Below are positions 50,993 to 60,611 of a stretch of 64,000 nt of DNA, one piece after another. This stretch comes from Mesorhizobium amorphae CCNWGS0123 (GTDB lineage: Bacteria > Pseudomonadota > Alphaproteobacteria > Rhizobiales > Rhizobiaceae): positions 496,001-560,000 of the forward strand of contig NZ_CP015322.1 in assembly GCF_001686985.1 (NCBI RefSeq), given 5' to 3'. The translations under genes and the position numbers were made by a program. Below the pieces are notes generated by a model, which ran no database searches, was not told the DNA's origin, and saw only the letters and a list, made by a program, of their open reading frames with translations. Every line of letters starts with the position of its first letter. Position 1 is the first letter of the stretch.

Positions 50993-52834
50993 ATGAAGGG
51001 CCGGAATTCGCCCGGGCATGTAGAGGCGGCGGGTTGGGGCCGGGGCTTGAACACGATACTGCGCATTACGCGCATGAATTTGCGGCACCCGTGGCAGGTC
51101 GCCGTTGCAATTGGCTCGACACTCGTGGCGGTAACCCTCCAATTGCTCATCCCCCAGCTTATCGGCTGGGCCGTCGACCACACCCAGACAGCCATCGGTG
51201 GGGGTATTGCCGGCGCGGCAGCGGATGAGGCGCTCCGAACCTCAGCTCTCCTGCTGCTTGCCGTCAGTGTGCTGCGAGGCCTTTTCACACTGGCTCAGAA
51301 CTATTTTGCCGAGGCGGTAGGACATCACATCGCGTACGAACTGCGGCTTGCCTACTACGAAAAGATCCAGCGCCTTAGCTTTTCCTTTCACGACCAGGCG
51401 CATTCAGGCGATCTGATTACCATCGGCATGCTCGATCTCGAAGGCGTGCGAATGTATTTTTCCACCGCTCTGGTTCGCGCCGTCCTGCTCATCATGCTGA
51501 TCGGGATCGGCGCCTGCATGCTGATATCCACCGACCTGGCGCTTGGTCTCCTCACGCTGAGCTTCGTGCCGTTCGTCGGATGGCGCTCATCGGTCACTCA
51601 GCTCAAGCTGCGCCACACCTGGCTCGACCTGCAGGATCGGCTTTCGGTTCTGGGCCGCGTAATGGAAGAAAATCTTGGCGGCATTCGCGTCGTGCGCGCC
51701 TTTGCGGCGCAGCCTTACGAGATGCTGAAGTTCGACCACGCCTCGAAGAAAGCGCTTGGTCTCGCCCATGACCGTGTCGATATCCGCGTACGCAACACCT
51801 CGGCGATGACTTTCTCCTTCCTTTTTGCCATGGCTCTGGTCCTCTGGATTGGCGGCAACAAAGTTATCGCTGGCGAGACTAGCGTCGGGACGCTTACGAT
51901 GTTCCTGACCTTCATGATGATCCTGCAAATGCCGGTCCGCCAGATCGGCTTCATGGTCAACGCCTTCGCCCACGCTTCGACTTGCGGTTCCCGCCTATTC
52001 GGGCTCCTCGACCTAGATATCGCGATCAAGGACGCACCGGGCGCGAGACCGCTTGAGGTCAGCCAAGGGACCTTACGCTTCGACAATGTTTCATTCGCGT
52101 ATAACGGCATCGAGAACCGCCCAATTCTGAAGAATATAAGTTTCGAGGCCCGCAAGGGCCAGACGATCGCGATCGTTGGCCCCCCGGGCTCCGGCAAGTC
52201 GACGATGGCTCATTTGATCCCCCGTTTTTACGATGTCACTGGCGGCACCATCACGCTCGACAGCCAGGACGTCCGCGAGGTCACCCTTGCCACGCTTCGC
52301 AGGGCGGTCGCGGTCGTGCAGCAGGATGCCTTCCTGTTCAGCACGACGATCGAGAACAATGTTGCCTATGGCGATCCCTGGGCCGAGGAACAGCGGATCG
52401 AGCGCGCGAGCGAGTCTGCTCAGCTTCACAATTACATTCTCGGCCTGCCGACCAGCTACAAAACAGTCGTGGGCGAGCGCGGCGTCTCCCTTTCGGGCGG
52501 CCAGCGCCAGCGCCTGACGATCGCCCGCACGATGATGCTGCGCCCGTCCGTCATCGTTTTTGACGACTCGACGGCGGCAATCGATGCAGCCACCGAACAG
52601 CGCATTCGCAGCGCCATGCGACGCTTTGCCAAGGATCGCGTGACCATCATCATCGCCCACCGCCTGAGTTCGCTCATGCATGCCGACAACATCCTGTTTA
52701 TCGAGAATGGAGAGATCGTCGAGCGTGGCACTCACCAAGAGCTTCTGGCGAAGGACGGACGCTACAAGGCCCTTTACGATCTTCAAGTGCCCCCGGGCGA
52801 TGACATGCTGCCCAAACAAGAGGGAGGGAGTTGA
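50993..52834 (+). CDS. ABC exporter half-transporter, subunit 1 (degenerate ATP site)
   Basis: 613 residues from ATG 50993; a TTG at 50966 is an alternative start. Six transmembrane helices (~45-310) precede an ATPase domain with Walker A GPPGSGKST and signature LSGGQRQRL. Walker B reads VIVFDDSTAAID, with Asp replacing the catalytic Glu. Such a change is known for one half of heterodimeric exporters of the TM287/288 and BmrCD type. The next gene encodes the partner. The substrate is unknown. Confidence 0.9.
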   Translation: MKGRNSPGHVEAAGWGRGLNTILRITRMNLRHPWQVAVAIGSTLVAVTLQLLIPQLIGWAVDHTQTAIGGGIAGAAADEALRTSALLLLAVSVLRGLFTLAQNYFAEAVGHHIAYELRLAYYEKIQRLSFSFHDQAHSGDLITIGMLDLEGVRMYFSTALVRAVLLIMLIGIGACMLISTDLALGLLTLSFVPFVGWRSSVTQLKLRHTWLDLQDRLSVLGRVMEENLGGIRVVRAFAAQPYEMLKFDHASKKALGLAHDRVDIRVRNTSAMTFSFLFAMALVLWIGGNKVIAGETSVGTLTMFLTFMMILQMPVRQIGFMVNAFAHASTCGSRLFGLLDLDIAIKDAPGARPLEVSQGTLRFDNVSFAYNGIENRPILKNISFEARKGQTIAIVGPPGSGKSTMAHLIPRFYDVTGGTITLDSQDVREVTLATLRRAVAVVQQDAFLFSTTIENNVAYGDPWAEEQRIERASESAQLHNYILGLPTSYKTVVGERGVSLSGGQRQRLTIARTMMLRPSVIVFDDSTAAIDAATEQRIRSAMRRFAKDRVTIIIAHRLSSLMHADNILFIENGEIVERGTHQELLAKDGRYKALYDLQVPPGDDMLPKQEGGS

Positions 52835-54741
52835 TGGCCCACGCCGGCGAAGTCGAGACGGAACGCAACGATATCCGCGACGACGGCCGGCGCCCTCCGC
52901 GTGCGGTCGTCGGGTCCCATCGCGTCGAAGAGGAGTTGTTCGGACGGGCCTTTGACAAAAACGTTGTCCGACGCATTTGGGCATTCGTCCGGCCCTACCG
53001 CACCAAGATGATGATCTCGCTAGCCGCAATGTTTGTCTTCACCGGGACGCAGCTTCTCATCCCGCTGATCATCCGCTATGCGATCGACAATGGGATGTCC
53101 CCGGGAAGTGGCGATCGCTCAGCCCTGCTTGCAGCCGCCTGCTTCTTCCTTCTTGCCATTTGGGTCAATTCCACGGCCAGCTACACGCAAGAGACGGTGA
53201 TCGGCAAGATGGCCGAGAATGTTCTCTTCGATATACGCCGCGCCATGTTCGGCCATCTGCAGAAGGTCTCACTTTCCTTCATGGACAAGACGGAGGTCGG
53301 ACGCCTGATGTCTCGTCTGCAGGGCGACATCAATTCCATGCAGGAATTCCTCGAAACGTCCTTGTTCTCGCTGGGCGACGTTGCCCTTCTCTTCGGCATC
53401 GTCTTGGTCATGCTGTGGCTCGACCTTCGGTTAGGCCTCCTTACGCTTTCGGTCCTGCCGGTTCTCTTCATAGTGCGCATCTTCTGGCTGCCGCGCGCCC
53501 GCGATGCCTTCATGGCCGCGCACGAGACCAACTCTGTCGCCAATGGCGCGCTGGCAGAGGCCATTCAGGGCGTGCGCGCAGTGCAGTCCATGGACCGCCA
53601 GCAGGTCAACTTCAGCCTCTACGATGATAAGGCCGATGCGAATCTCAAGACGCATCTGACGGCTGCCAAATATGCGCAGGTCATGGTGCCGATCGTCGAT
53701 AGCCTGACGGGCGTTGCCATGGCCGTCGTCGTGATGGTCGGCGGTGCGATGGTCATGAGTGGCGGCATCGACGCGGGTGTGATGGTTGCCTTCCTCTTCT
53801 ACATCCAGCGCTTCTTCGATCCGATCCGCTCGCTCACTCTGCAATATTCGATCATGCAGCGCGCGATGGCCTCCGGAAAGCGTCTGACCGACGTGCTCGA
53901 CGTCAAGATTGACATCCAGGACAAGCGGAATGCCAAGGTGCTTTCGCCCGACATGGACGGCTCGGTGGAGTTCAGGAACGTTACTTTCGGCTACGACCGC
54001 AAGCATCCGGTATTGAAGAACGTGTCCTTTCGGGTCAATCCCGGCGAGACCGTCGCCCTCGTCGGCCCGACCGGTTCGGGCAAATCCAGCGCGATGGCGC
54101 TTGTCCACCGCTTCTATGAGGTCCAGCAGGGTCAAGTGCTGATCGGTGGACACGACGTGCGCGATCTCACCCAGGAATCGCTCGGCCGTCATATCGCCAT
54201 GGTGCTTCAGGAGCCGTTCCTTTTCACCGGCACGGTCTTCGAGAACATCCGCTACCACAAGACCGACGCCAGGCGCGAAGAGGTGATCGAGGCCGCCAAA
54301 GCGGTCGGCGCGCACGACTTCATCGTGAACCTTCCTGGTGGATACGAGGCCGATGTAAGCGAACGCGGCGGCAATCTTTCGCTCGGCCAGCGCCAGCTTA
54401 TCAGCTTTGCCCGCGCGCTCGTTGCAAACGCCAAGATCCTTATACTTGACGAGGCAACCGCTAATATCGACAGCTATACGGAGAAGCTCATCCAGAAGGC
54501 ACTGATCAGGCTTCTCAAAGGCCGCACGGGCCTGGTCATCGCCCATCGGCTTGCCACAGTCCGAGGCGCCGACCGCCTCATCGTTCTCCAAAATGGCCAA
54601 GTCGTCGAGACCGGCAAGCACGACCGGTTGATCGCCATGGGCGGGCTCTATTCCAAACTCTACAACCTCAACCACGCCTCGTTCGACGACATCCCCGATG
54701 AGGAACTCGATACCTCAGCCCAAACCGGCGCAAAGACCTGA
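52834..54741 (+). CDS. ABC exporter half-transporter, subunit 2
   Basis: 635 residues from ATG 52834, preceded by AGGGAGGGAG and overlapping the stop of subunit 1. An N-terminal extension of ~50 residues, six membrane helices (~55-330) and an ATPase domain with Walker A GPTGSGKSS and Walker B ILILDEATANID (catalytic Glu kept). The signature reads LSLGQ instead of LSGGQ, so together with subunit 1 it forms one degenerate and one consensus ATP site. Its location after the nif genes suggests export of a symbiosis-related molecule, which is inference. Confidence 0.9.
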   Translation: MAHAGEVETERNDIRDDGRRPPRAVVGSHRVEEELFGRAFDKNVVRRIWAFVRPYRTKMMISLAAMFVFTGTQLLIPLIIRYAIDNGMSPGSGDRSALLAAACFFLLAIWVNSTASYTQETVIGKMAENVLFDIRRAMFGHLQKVSLSFMDKTEVGRLMSRLQGDINSMQEFLETSLFSLGDVALLFGIVLVMLWLDLRLGLLTLSVLPVLFIVRIFWLPRARDAFMAAHETNSVANGALAEAIQGVRAVQSMDRQQVNFSLYDDKADANLKTHLTAAKYAQVMVPIVDSLTGVAMAVVVMVGGAMVMSGGIDAGVMVAFLFYIQRFFDPIRSLTLQYSIMQRAMASGKRLTDVLDVKIDIQDKRNAKVLSPDMDGSVEFRNVTFGYDRKHPVLKNVSFRVNPGETVALVGPTGSGKSSAMALVHRFYEVQQGQVLIGGHDVRDLTQESLGRHIAMVLQEPFLFTGTVFENIRYHKTDARREEVIEAAKAVGAHDFIVNLPGGYEADVSERGGNLSLGQRQLISFARALVANAKILILDEATANIDSYTEKLIQKALIRLLKGRTGLVIAHRLATVRGADRLIVLQNGQVVETGKHDRLIAMGGLYSKLYNLNHASFDDIPDEELDTSAQTGAKT

Positions 54742-55039
54742 TTTCTGACCAGCAATCGTCTGCGGCTTGCCGCTGCGAAATGGTTGGCTTGGCGGCTGGT
54801 TTGCGAGCTCAACGAGGTTTGTGCGATTGTTGGTAGCAAAATGGATCTCATTCGTGTTTTGGTTTGATGCAAATCAGCATCCGGCGCTGCCCTGGGACGG
54901 CATAGCATCTAACTGCCTGCTACCTGCAGACGAAAGCACACCTTTGTGCGGCCAATTTTCATTTCCAGGCCAATCAGCGATTTAACAGGCCGCGCTACTG
55001 CGACCTTCCCGGCGGGCGTCTGTATCGTTAGTTGGCCAG

Positions 55040-56344
55040 CTATGTCTCGGCAAGCTGATGGCCAGACAAGGCGGCTTCCAACTTTACGCGGTCCAATTCG
55101 CCCTCCCAGCGAGCGACGACGAGGGATGCCACCGCGTTGCCGACGATATTCGTGAGGGCCCGGCACTCGGACATGAAACGGTCGATGCCGAGGATCAGGG
55201 CCATACCGGCCACCGGCACGGAAGGTACGACGGAGAGCGTCGCGGCCAACGTGACGAAGCCGGCGCCTGTGACCCCTGCAGCGCCCTTCGAAGAGAGCAT
55301 CGCCACAAGGAGCAGCAGGATCTGGTCGCCGATCGACAGATCCGTATTCGTCGCCTGCGCGATGAAGAGGGCTGCCAGCGTCATGTAGATATTGGTGCCG
55401 TCCAGATTGAAGGAGTATCCGGTCGGAATGACGAGGCCCACGACCGAACGCGTGGCGCCGGCCTTCTCCATCTTCTCCATGAGCGAGGGTAGCGCGGCCT
55501 CCGAAGAGGACGTTGCGAGAACAAGCAGCAGCTCTTCCTTGATGTAGCCGATGAGAGCAACGATCGAGAACCCGTTGTAACGGCAGACCGCGCCGAGGAT
55601 GACGAACACGAAGAGGAAGGCGGTGAAATAGAACGTCCCGACCAGCATCGCCAGGTTCACAACCGAGCCGATGCCATATTTGCCGATGGTGAAGGCCATT
55701 GCGCCGAAAGCGCCGATCGGGGCAGCCTTCATCAGAATGCCGACGAGCTTGAAGACGGGCGCGATGAGCGCCTGAAGGAAGGAAACGACAGGCTTGCCCG
55801 CCTCACCGGCCATCGCCAGCGCGATGCCGAAGAGAACCGAGAAGAACAGCACCTGCAGGATGTCGCCTTGCGCAAACGCGCCGACGATCGTCGACGGAAT
55901 GATGTTCATCAGGAAGTCCGTCACGGACTGCTCGTGGGCCTTTGCGGCGTAACTGTTCACGGACTGGAGGTCGAGCGAGGCGGGATCGATATTGAGGCCG
56001 GCGCCGGGCTGAACGACATTGGCCACGATGAGGCCGACGATCAGTGCGAGCGTCGAGAAACTCAGGAAGTAGACCATGGTCTTGCCGGCGACCCGGCCGA
56101 CCTTGTGAAGATCGTTCATGCCGGCAATGCCGGTCGCAATTGTCAGGAAGATGACAGGCGCGATGATCATCTTGACGAGCTTGATGAAGGCATCGCCCAG
56201 GGGCTTCAGGCTCTCGCCGATCCCCGGACAGACATAGCCAGTTGCGACGCCGAGGGCGATGGCGACAAGCACCTGCACGTAAAGCTGGGCGTAGAGAGGC
56301 TTGCGAGGCGCGCGAGGCGCGCTGCGGACTGGTGGAGCTAGCAT
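55040..56344 (-). CDS. dctA: C4-dicarboxylate/proton symporter DctA
   Basis: 434 residues from ATG 56344, preceded by GGGAGAG; the open frame extends to 56521 but that part covers the promoter. Family motifs: ATSSSEAALPSLMEKMEKAG, then GYSFNLDGTNIYMTLAALFI and VASLVVARWEGELD. It imports succinate, fumarate and malate, the carbon source of bacteroids. A sigma-54 promoter lies 93 bases upstream. dctB and dctD are not in the window. Confidence 0.95.
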   Translation of the reverse strand: MLAPPVRSAPRAPRKPLYAQLYVQVLVAIALGVATGYVCPGIGESLKPLGDAFIKLVKMIIAPVIFLTIATGIAGMNDLHKVGRVAGKTMVYFLSFSTLALIVGLIVANVVQPGAGLNIDPASLDLQSVNSYAAKAHEQSVTDFLMNIIPSTIVGAFAQGDILQVLFFSVLFGIALAMAGEAGKPVVSFLQALIAPVFKLVGILMKAAPIGAFGAMAFTIGKYGIGSVVNLAMLVGTFYFTAFLFVFVILGAVCRYNGFSIVALIGYIKEELLLVLATSSSEAALPSLMEKMEKAGATRSVVGLVIPTGYSFNLDGTNIYMTLAALFIAQATNTDLSIGDQILLLLVAMLSSKGAAGVTGAGFVTLAATLSVVPSVPVAGMALILGIDRFMSECRALTNIVGNAVASLVVARWEGELDRVKLEAALSGHQLAET

Positions 56345-56436
56345 TTTTCTCTCCCTGACCGGATCTGGGCGGGTTTCGGACCGTCCCGGGCTTCTCCCAA
56401 GCAGCGCTCCGGCCGAACGCGGCTGCCACCTTGGGC

Positions 56437-56451
56437 GCAAGAGCCATGCCA
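56437..56451 (-). promoter_or_regulatory. Sigma-54 promoter of dctA
   Basis: On the minus strand TGGCATGGCTCTTGC has GG and GC spaced by 10 bases, 93 bases upstream of the dctA start. dctA is RpoN-dependent in rhizobia, usually with DctD. No TGT-N10-ACA NifA site is seen just upstream. Confidence 0.85.
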
Positions 56452-56981
56452 GACCAAATGTTGCGGTTCTCAGGTGTCCAGTGCAGGCCGAACTAACGGC
56501 TTTCCTGGCGGAATCTCGCACCAGGCTTCGTCAACGGCCGGCCTGGAGAATACGGTGGCAGACGAGATCCAGCACGCCCCATGATGCTTCTCGCCAAATC
56601 GTCCGTCGGTCGATCTCTCTGGATTGCGATGCTCGGCCCTTTAGGCTTGTCTTCTTGCGACAGGTTGCATGCGCGCGCCAGAAGCAAAGCAGGTCCTATG
56701 CGACCGTGTCGTTGCCGCGTCGCCGCCGATACTTTGAAAAGGTACGTCAAGAGACTGATTCCGCCGGTCGCAGCAAGCGACGTGCGGTTCAACAGATATT
56801 TCGGAGTTCGGCCACTGCCAAGGAAGCCGCACTTGATGACACGCTTCGTGCCATCGGGAGCGACGCCCCGCTCTTCTGTTATCAAGCTAGAGAGCGCTGA
56901 GTGATCGAGATCGCGAAGCATCTCAACCTGACCCGGCGTCGCAACCCACCGCGGTTGGCTGCACGCCCAAAGGCCTCAGCC
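56452..56981. other. Intergenic stretch between dctA and the carbonic-anhydrase fragment
   Basis: About 530 bases. Frames on both strands exist (for example minus 56493-56921), but none has a convincing family pattern or start. I cannot support a gene here. Confidence 0.45.
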
Positions 56982-57220
56982 TCAGTCACGGCCCAGGGTG
57001 AAGCGCCGATTGGGTGCACGAAGCGGCCGCGCGTTCAGGGGGAAGAGCGAGGTAAATCGCTTGATGTCTACAGCGTCGACCTCGACCGGATCCATTGCCA
57101 ACATCCACTCGACGTTCTCGGTGCAGGGCGTCGTCGTCAATGATCCCTCACAGGTCCAGTAGCCGAGCGAGGCCGGCAAAAGCCCATTGGGATCGACCTC
57201 GTCGAGCGCCATCTCATCGC
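56982..57220 (-). pseudogene. C-terminal fragment of an alpha-carbonic anhydrase
   Basis: The minus-strand frame encodes LPASLGYWTCEGSLTTTPCT, then ENVEWMLAMDPVEV and LFPLNARPLRAPNRRFTLGR. This is the end of an alpha-type carbonic anhydrase, including the YWTYEGSLTTPPC-like block. The first ~170 residues, with the zinc histidines, are absent. The family occurs on Mesorhizobium symbiosis islands, where it is expressed in nodules. Confidence 0.8.
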
Positions 57221-57258
57221 CTGGCCGCGCAGTTCAAGTGAATAGATGCCAAGATCCC

Positions 57259-58063
57259 CTAGCTTGGTGTCGGCTGTAACATCGTGCCGGTGTCCGAGTA
57301 AGCTTTCAGCTTTGGGATGATCTCGGTTGCCGTCCGATCGCTCGCTGCCCTTGCCCGAAAGACGTCATCAACCTCAAAGAACCTCGCGTAAGGTCTGTTC
57401 GCGAAGTGAAGCCGCAGCTCATCAAAATTCTCTATCGTTTGATCCAGCGGTCGCGTCTCCTGACGCTGAAGGATGGCGCTGCCAGAAAGCTGAAGCGTTG
57501 GGACCCCCAGGAAATCCCAAATCGTTGCCAAGCATGCGGCAGGTTCGCGAAGACGGCTCTCATATTCGATCTCAAGCATGCTGGTCGGTGCAAAGGCGTG
57601 CGCCACCCGAGCGTGGAAACCGTCGGCAGTCTTGAAATAGGCCTGGCACTTGGCGATTGACAATCTGATGCGCGGCGGGGAAGCCGCTTGACTGTCCGAG
57701 CCGAACTTCAGCCACTGGCCGGATTGCCTCACCTGCACCAGCGACCGCAGCGATTCAAGGTATTTGTGCGAACCACAAGGATGACCTTGAGGCCGGGCCG
57801 ACGGACCAGTTCGGAAAAAAGCCCGGGCGATCGTGAAACTGAGGTTCGTTGATCTTGCAACCAACATGCGTCACCTTCTTGTCGCTCCCTGCGGGAAAGC
57901 ACAGATAGGCGAGCTCGAGGAGTTCGCGATCGCTGCGTAGCATGCGAGCTTTGTCGAGCCAATTCGTATCACAAGTGTTGAGCAACTCACCGTTGCTCAA
58001 CACGTTCGGATGCTCGTTCAGCAACGCTTCCAGATAGTGCGTCCCAGTCCTTGGCATCGCCAT
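57259..58063 (-). pseudogene. nodH: Frameshifted nodH (Nod-factor sulfotransferase)
   Basis: The 5' part (from 58063) reads MAMPRTGTHYLEALLNEHPN followed by VLSNGELLNTCDTNWLDKAR, the NodH N-terminus with the PAPS-binding RTGTHY. A shift at the A-run 57815-57820 moves the sequence to FSELVRRPGLKVILVVR. A second shift near 57766-57775 moves it to YLESLRSLVQVRQSGQWLKF, and the remainder (ETRPLDQTIENFDELRLHFA, then NRPYARFFEVDD) is in that frame. NodH puts sulfate on Nod factor in relatives; this copy is inactive. Confidence 0.88.
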
Positions 58064-58214
58064 GCGTCATTGCGTGTTTCCAACTTGCATGAATTGCAGG
58101 CGGTCCGGGTGGCGTCCCAGTACAAGATCCGCTGTCATCTGTGCGCCGGTCCGTTCAACAGTGTTAGGAACCGAAGCGCGGAAACAAACAAGACAGAACT
58201 ATCAGCGTCTGATC
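58064..58214. other. Short intergenic flank left of the IS66 element
   Basis: Upstream of nodH on the minus strand. No nod box or other promoter is recognisable; it ends in the target duplication GTCTGATC (58207-58214). Confidence 0.5.
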
Positions 58215-58286
58215 GTACCCATCCGGTGAAGACCGCAGGCGTGCGTATCCGGCGGCCATGAGCACCTGAGCACCGCGGTGCTGGGG

Positions 58287-58519
58287 TCAAGCTTTCGATG
58301 GGGAGACGCGATGATATTCTTCGAGGAGGAGTTTGACTTCCTCGATGCCCTCATCGGTGAAGGCCAAGATCCCGTCGTCATCGTTGGCGCCGTACACCCA
58401 GATGACGCCGTCCTCGGGCTCGAGACCGAGGGTCAGGTCCTGGATGAGCGCTTCGCTGACGCCGAGGTCCCTGGCGACAATTCGACGGTGTAGACGTGAT
58501 GCACCTTATTGCGCTGCAT
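58287..58519 (-). pseudogene. Fourth small ORF of the IS66 element, frameshifted
   Basis: Three bases after the tnpC stop, an ATG at 58519 starts MQRNKVHHVYTVE. A base shift near 58478-58484 then leads to RIVARDLGVSEALIQDLTLG and LEPEDGVIWVYGAND...FTDEGIEEVKLLLEEYHRV, ending at 58287. The acidic second part looks strongly coding. It lies inside the inverted repeats, so it belongs to the element. Function unknown. Confidence 0.6.
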
Positions 58520-58521
58520 GA

Positions 58522-60198
58522 TCAGGCCGCCGCTGGTTGGGTCCGCAGTTTTGCGGATCTCCAATTCCACGGCAGCAAATCATCGATCCGCTGTGCTGGG
58601 TGGGCTGCGATGCGCGCCAGGATATCGGCGAGCCAGGCCTGAGGGTCGACGTCATTCAACTTGGCGCTGACGATCAGGCTGTAGAGAACGGCAGCGCGCT
58701 GTCCGCCGCGATCGGAACCGCAGAACAGCCAGGACTTTCTTCCGAGAGCGACGCCGCGCAGGGCTCGCTCGGCTGCATTGTTCGATAGGCAGATCCGCCC
58801 ATCGTCGAGGAACCGGGTGAAGGATGACCAGCGGCGCAGCATGTAGTTGAAGGCCTTGGTCAGATCGTGTCCGCGCGAGAGCTTGTCGCGCGTCTCGATC
58901 ATCCAGCGCTCGAGCTCGGTGACCAGCGGCGCGCTCCGCTCTTGGCGCACGGCGTGGCGTTGGCCTGGCGACAGGCCGTTGATCTCGCGTTCGATATCGA
59001 ACAGGGCATCGATGCGCTTCACGGCTTCAACCGCTAGCGGATAGACCAGGTTGGGCTTCTCGCCGTGCGCCTTCTTGCGCGCCGCCGCTTCGATATCGGC
59101 CAGCTCGAACACTTTGCGCCGGCTGTGGGCCCAGCAGCTGGCTTCCAGAATAGGCGCCGGCTGACGGCCCGCCGCATAGAGATCGCCATAACCGCCATAG
59201 GCATCGGCCTGCAGAATGCCGCTCCAGCCGGCGAGATGCGCCGCGGGATGTTCGCCTCGGCGATCGCGGGAATAGTAGAACACCACCGCCGGCGGATCGG
59301 CGCCGCCGAACGGTCGGTCATCGCGCACATAGGTCCATAATCGGCCGGTATCGGTCTTGCCCTTGGCCAGGACCGGAACCGTCGTATCGTCGCCGTGCAG
59401 ACGTGAAGCGGACAGCACATGGGCTTCGAGCCGCTTGAATAGCGGCATCAGCACCGCGGCGCCGGCGCCGACCTGGTCGGCGAGCGTCGACAGGCTGAGC
59501 GGCACGCCTTCGCGGGCATAGCGTTCAGCCTGGCGGTTGAGCGGCTGATGCTGGCCGAACTTCTCGAACAGGATCATCGCCAGCAGGCCGGGACCGGCCC
59601 AGCCGCGCGGGGTGGCGTGGAACGGCGCCGGAGCCTGGCTGATCGCCTCGCAGTCGCGGCAGGTGAACTTCTCCCGCACGTGTTGGATCACCTTCCATTG
59701 CCGCGGCACCACCTCCAGCGTCTCGGTGATATCCTCACCTAGCCTGCGCAGCCGATGACCGCCGCAGCAATGGCAAGCGGTCGGCGCCGGCTCGACCACG
59801 CGTTCGCGCGGCAGATGCTCTGGAAATGGCTGGCGCGCCGGTCGTTTGCGCACATAAGGTGCCACCTCGGTGGTCCGGGCCGCCGCCTGTTCGGCGGCGA
59901 TCTCATCTTCCGTTGCCGTGCTCTCGAGTTCCTCGAAGGTGAGCTCCATCTGGTCGTGCAGGCGGGCTGAGCGTTCAGAACTCTGACCATGCAGCGCCCG
60001 CTGCAGCTTCCGGATCGTCAGATCCTGATGTGCGATCAGCGCCGCATCATCCGATGCCTTGGCCCTGGCGACCGCCAGTTCGGCCTCGACCAACGCAGCG
60101 CGCGCGGCCTCGTCTTCGGCTCTGGCCAGTGCCGCGGTCAGCGCTGCTCTCAGCGCACCGATATCGTCCGGAACAGCATCCAGGGCGGTGGCAACCAT
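58522..60198 (-). CDS. tnpC: IS66-family transposase TnpC
   Basis: 558 residues from ATG 60198 (MVATALDAVPDD). A leucine-zipper-like N-terminus, a zinc-finger pair (CHCCGGH, CRDC), and the DDE domain with LHGDDTTVPVL, ILQADAYGGYGDLY and the NNAAERALRGVALGRKSWLF block. All the catalytic motifs are present, so it may be active. The frame is open upstream to 60381 but overlaps tnpB. Confidence 0.92.
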   Translation of the reverse strand: MVATALDAVPDDIGALRAALTAALARAEDEAARAALVEAELAVARAKASDDAALIAHQDLTIRKLQRALHGQSSERSARLHDQMELTFEELESTATEDEIAAEQAAARTTEVAPYVRKRPARQPFPEHLPRERVVEPAPTACHCCGGHRLRRLGEDITETLEVVPRQWKVIQHVREKFTCRDCEAISQAPAPFHATPRGWAGPGLLAMILFEKFGQHQPLNRQAERYAREGVPLSLSTLADQVGAGAAVLMPLFKRLEAHVLSASRLHGDDTTVPVLAKGKTDTGRLWTYVRDDRPFGGADPPAVVFYYSRDRRGEHPAAHLAGWSGILQADAYGGYGDLYAAGRQPAPILEASCWAHSRRKVFELADIEAAARKKAHGEKPNLVYPLAVEAVKRIDALFDIEREINGLSPGQRHAVRQERSAPLVTELERWMIETRDKLSRGHDLTKAFNYMLRRWSSFTRFLDDGRICLSNNAAERALRGVALGRKSWLFCGSDRGGQRAAVLYSLIVSAKLNDVDPQAWLADILARIAAHPAQRIDDLLPWNWRSAKLRTQPAAA

Positions 60199-60263
60199 GC
60201 TCTGGAGTGAATCATAAAACGCGTCCGCTGACACGCGGAAAATGGCGCAACTCAAAGAAAAAC

Positions 60264-60611
60264 TCAGCCCGCGCGCTGGGGGCGGAACGTGTGACGCGGG
60301 TTGCGCCAATCGATCCCGTCGAGCATGTAGGCGAGCTGCGCCGGTGATATGGAAACCGTACCATCCGCCGGCGACGGCCATAGAAACCGGCCCTTCTCGA
60401 GCCGTTTTGCATACAGCGACATGCCGAGCCCATCATGCCAGATAATCTTGATCAGATTGCCGCTGCGGCCGCGGAAGACATAAAGATCGCCGGCATGCGG
60501 ATCGCGGCCCAACGTCTCCTGAACCTGCAGAGCGAGGCCTTGCATTCCGCGACGCATATCGGTCCGGCCGACCGCCAACCAGATCCGCACCTGGCTCGGA
60601 ACCGGGATCAT
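60264..60611 (-). CDS. tnpB: IS66-family accessory protein TnpB (Orf2)
   Basis: 115 residues. MIPVPSQVRIWLAVGRTDMR and VFRGRSGNLIKIIWHDGLGM are diagnostic of the IS66 Orf2 family. Required with TnpA for transposition. Overlaps tnpA by 4 bases. Confidence 0.94.
   Translation of the reverse strand: MIPVPSQVRIWLAVGRTDMRRGMQGLALQVQETLGRDPHAGDLYVFRGRSGNLIKIIWHDGLGMSLYAKRLEKGRFLWPSPADGTVSISPAQLAYMLDGIDWRNPRHTFRPQRAG

Noticed and set aside
53431..54675. 414-codon minus-strand frame opposite the second ABC exporter gene
   Set aside because: Shadow of a well-supported gene with all ABC motifs on the plus strand.
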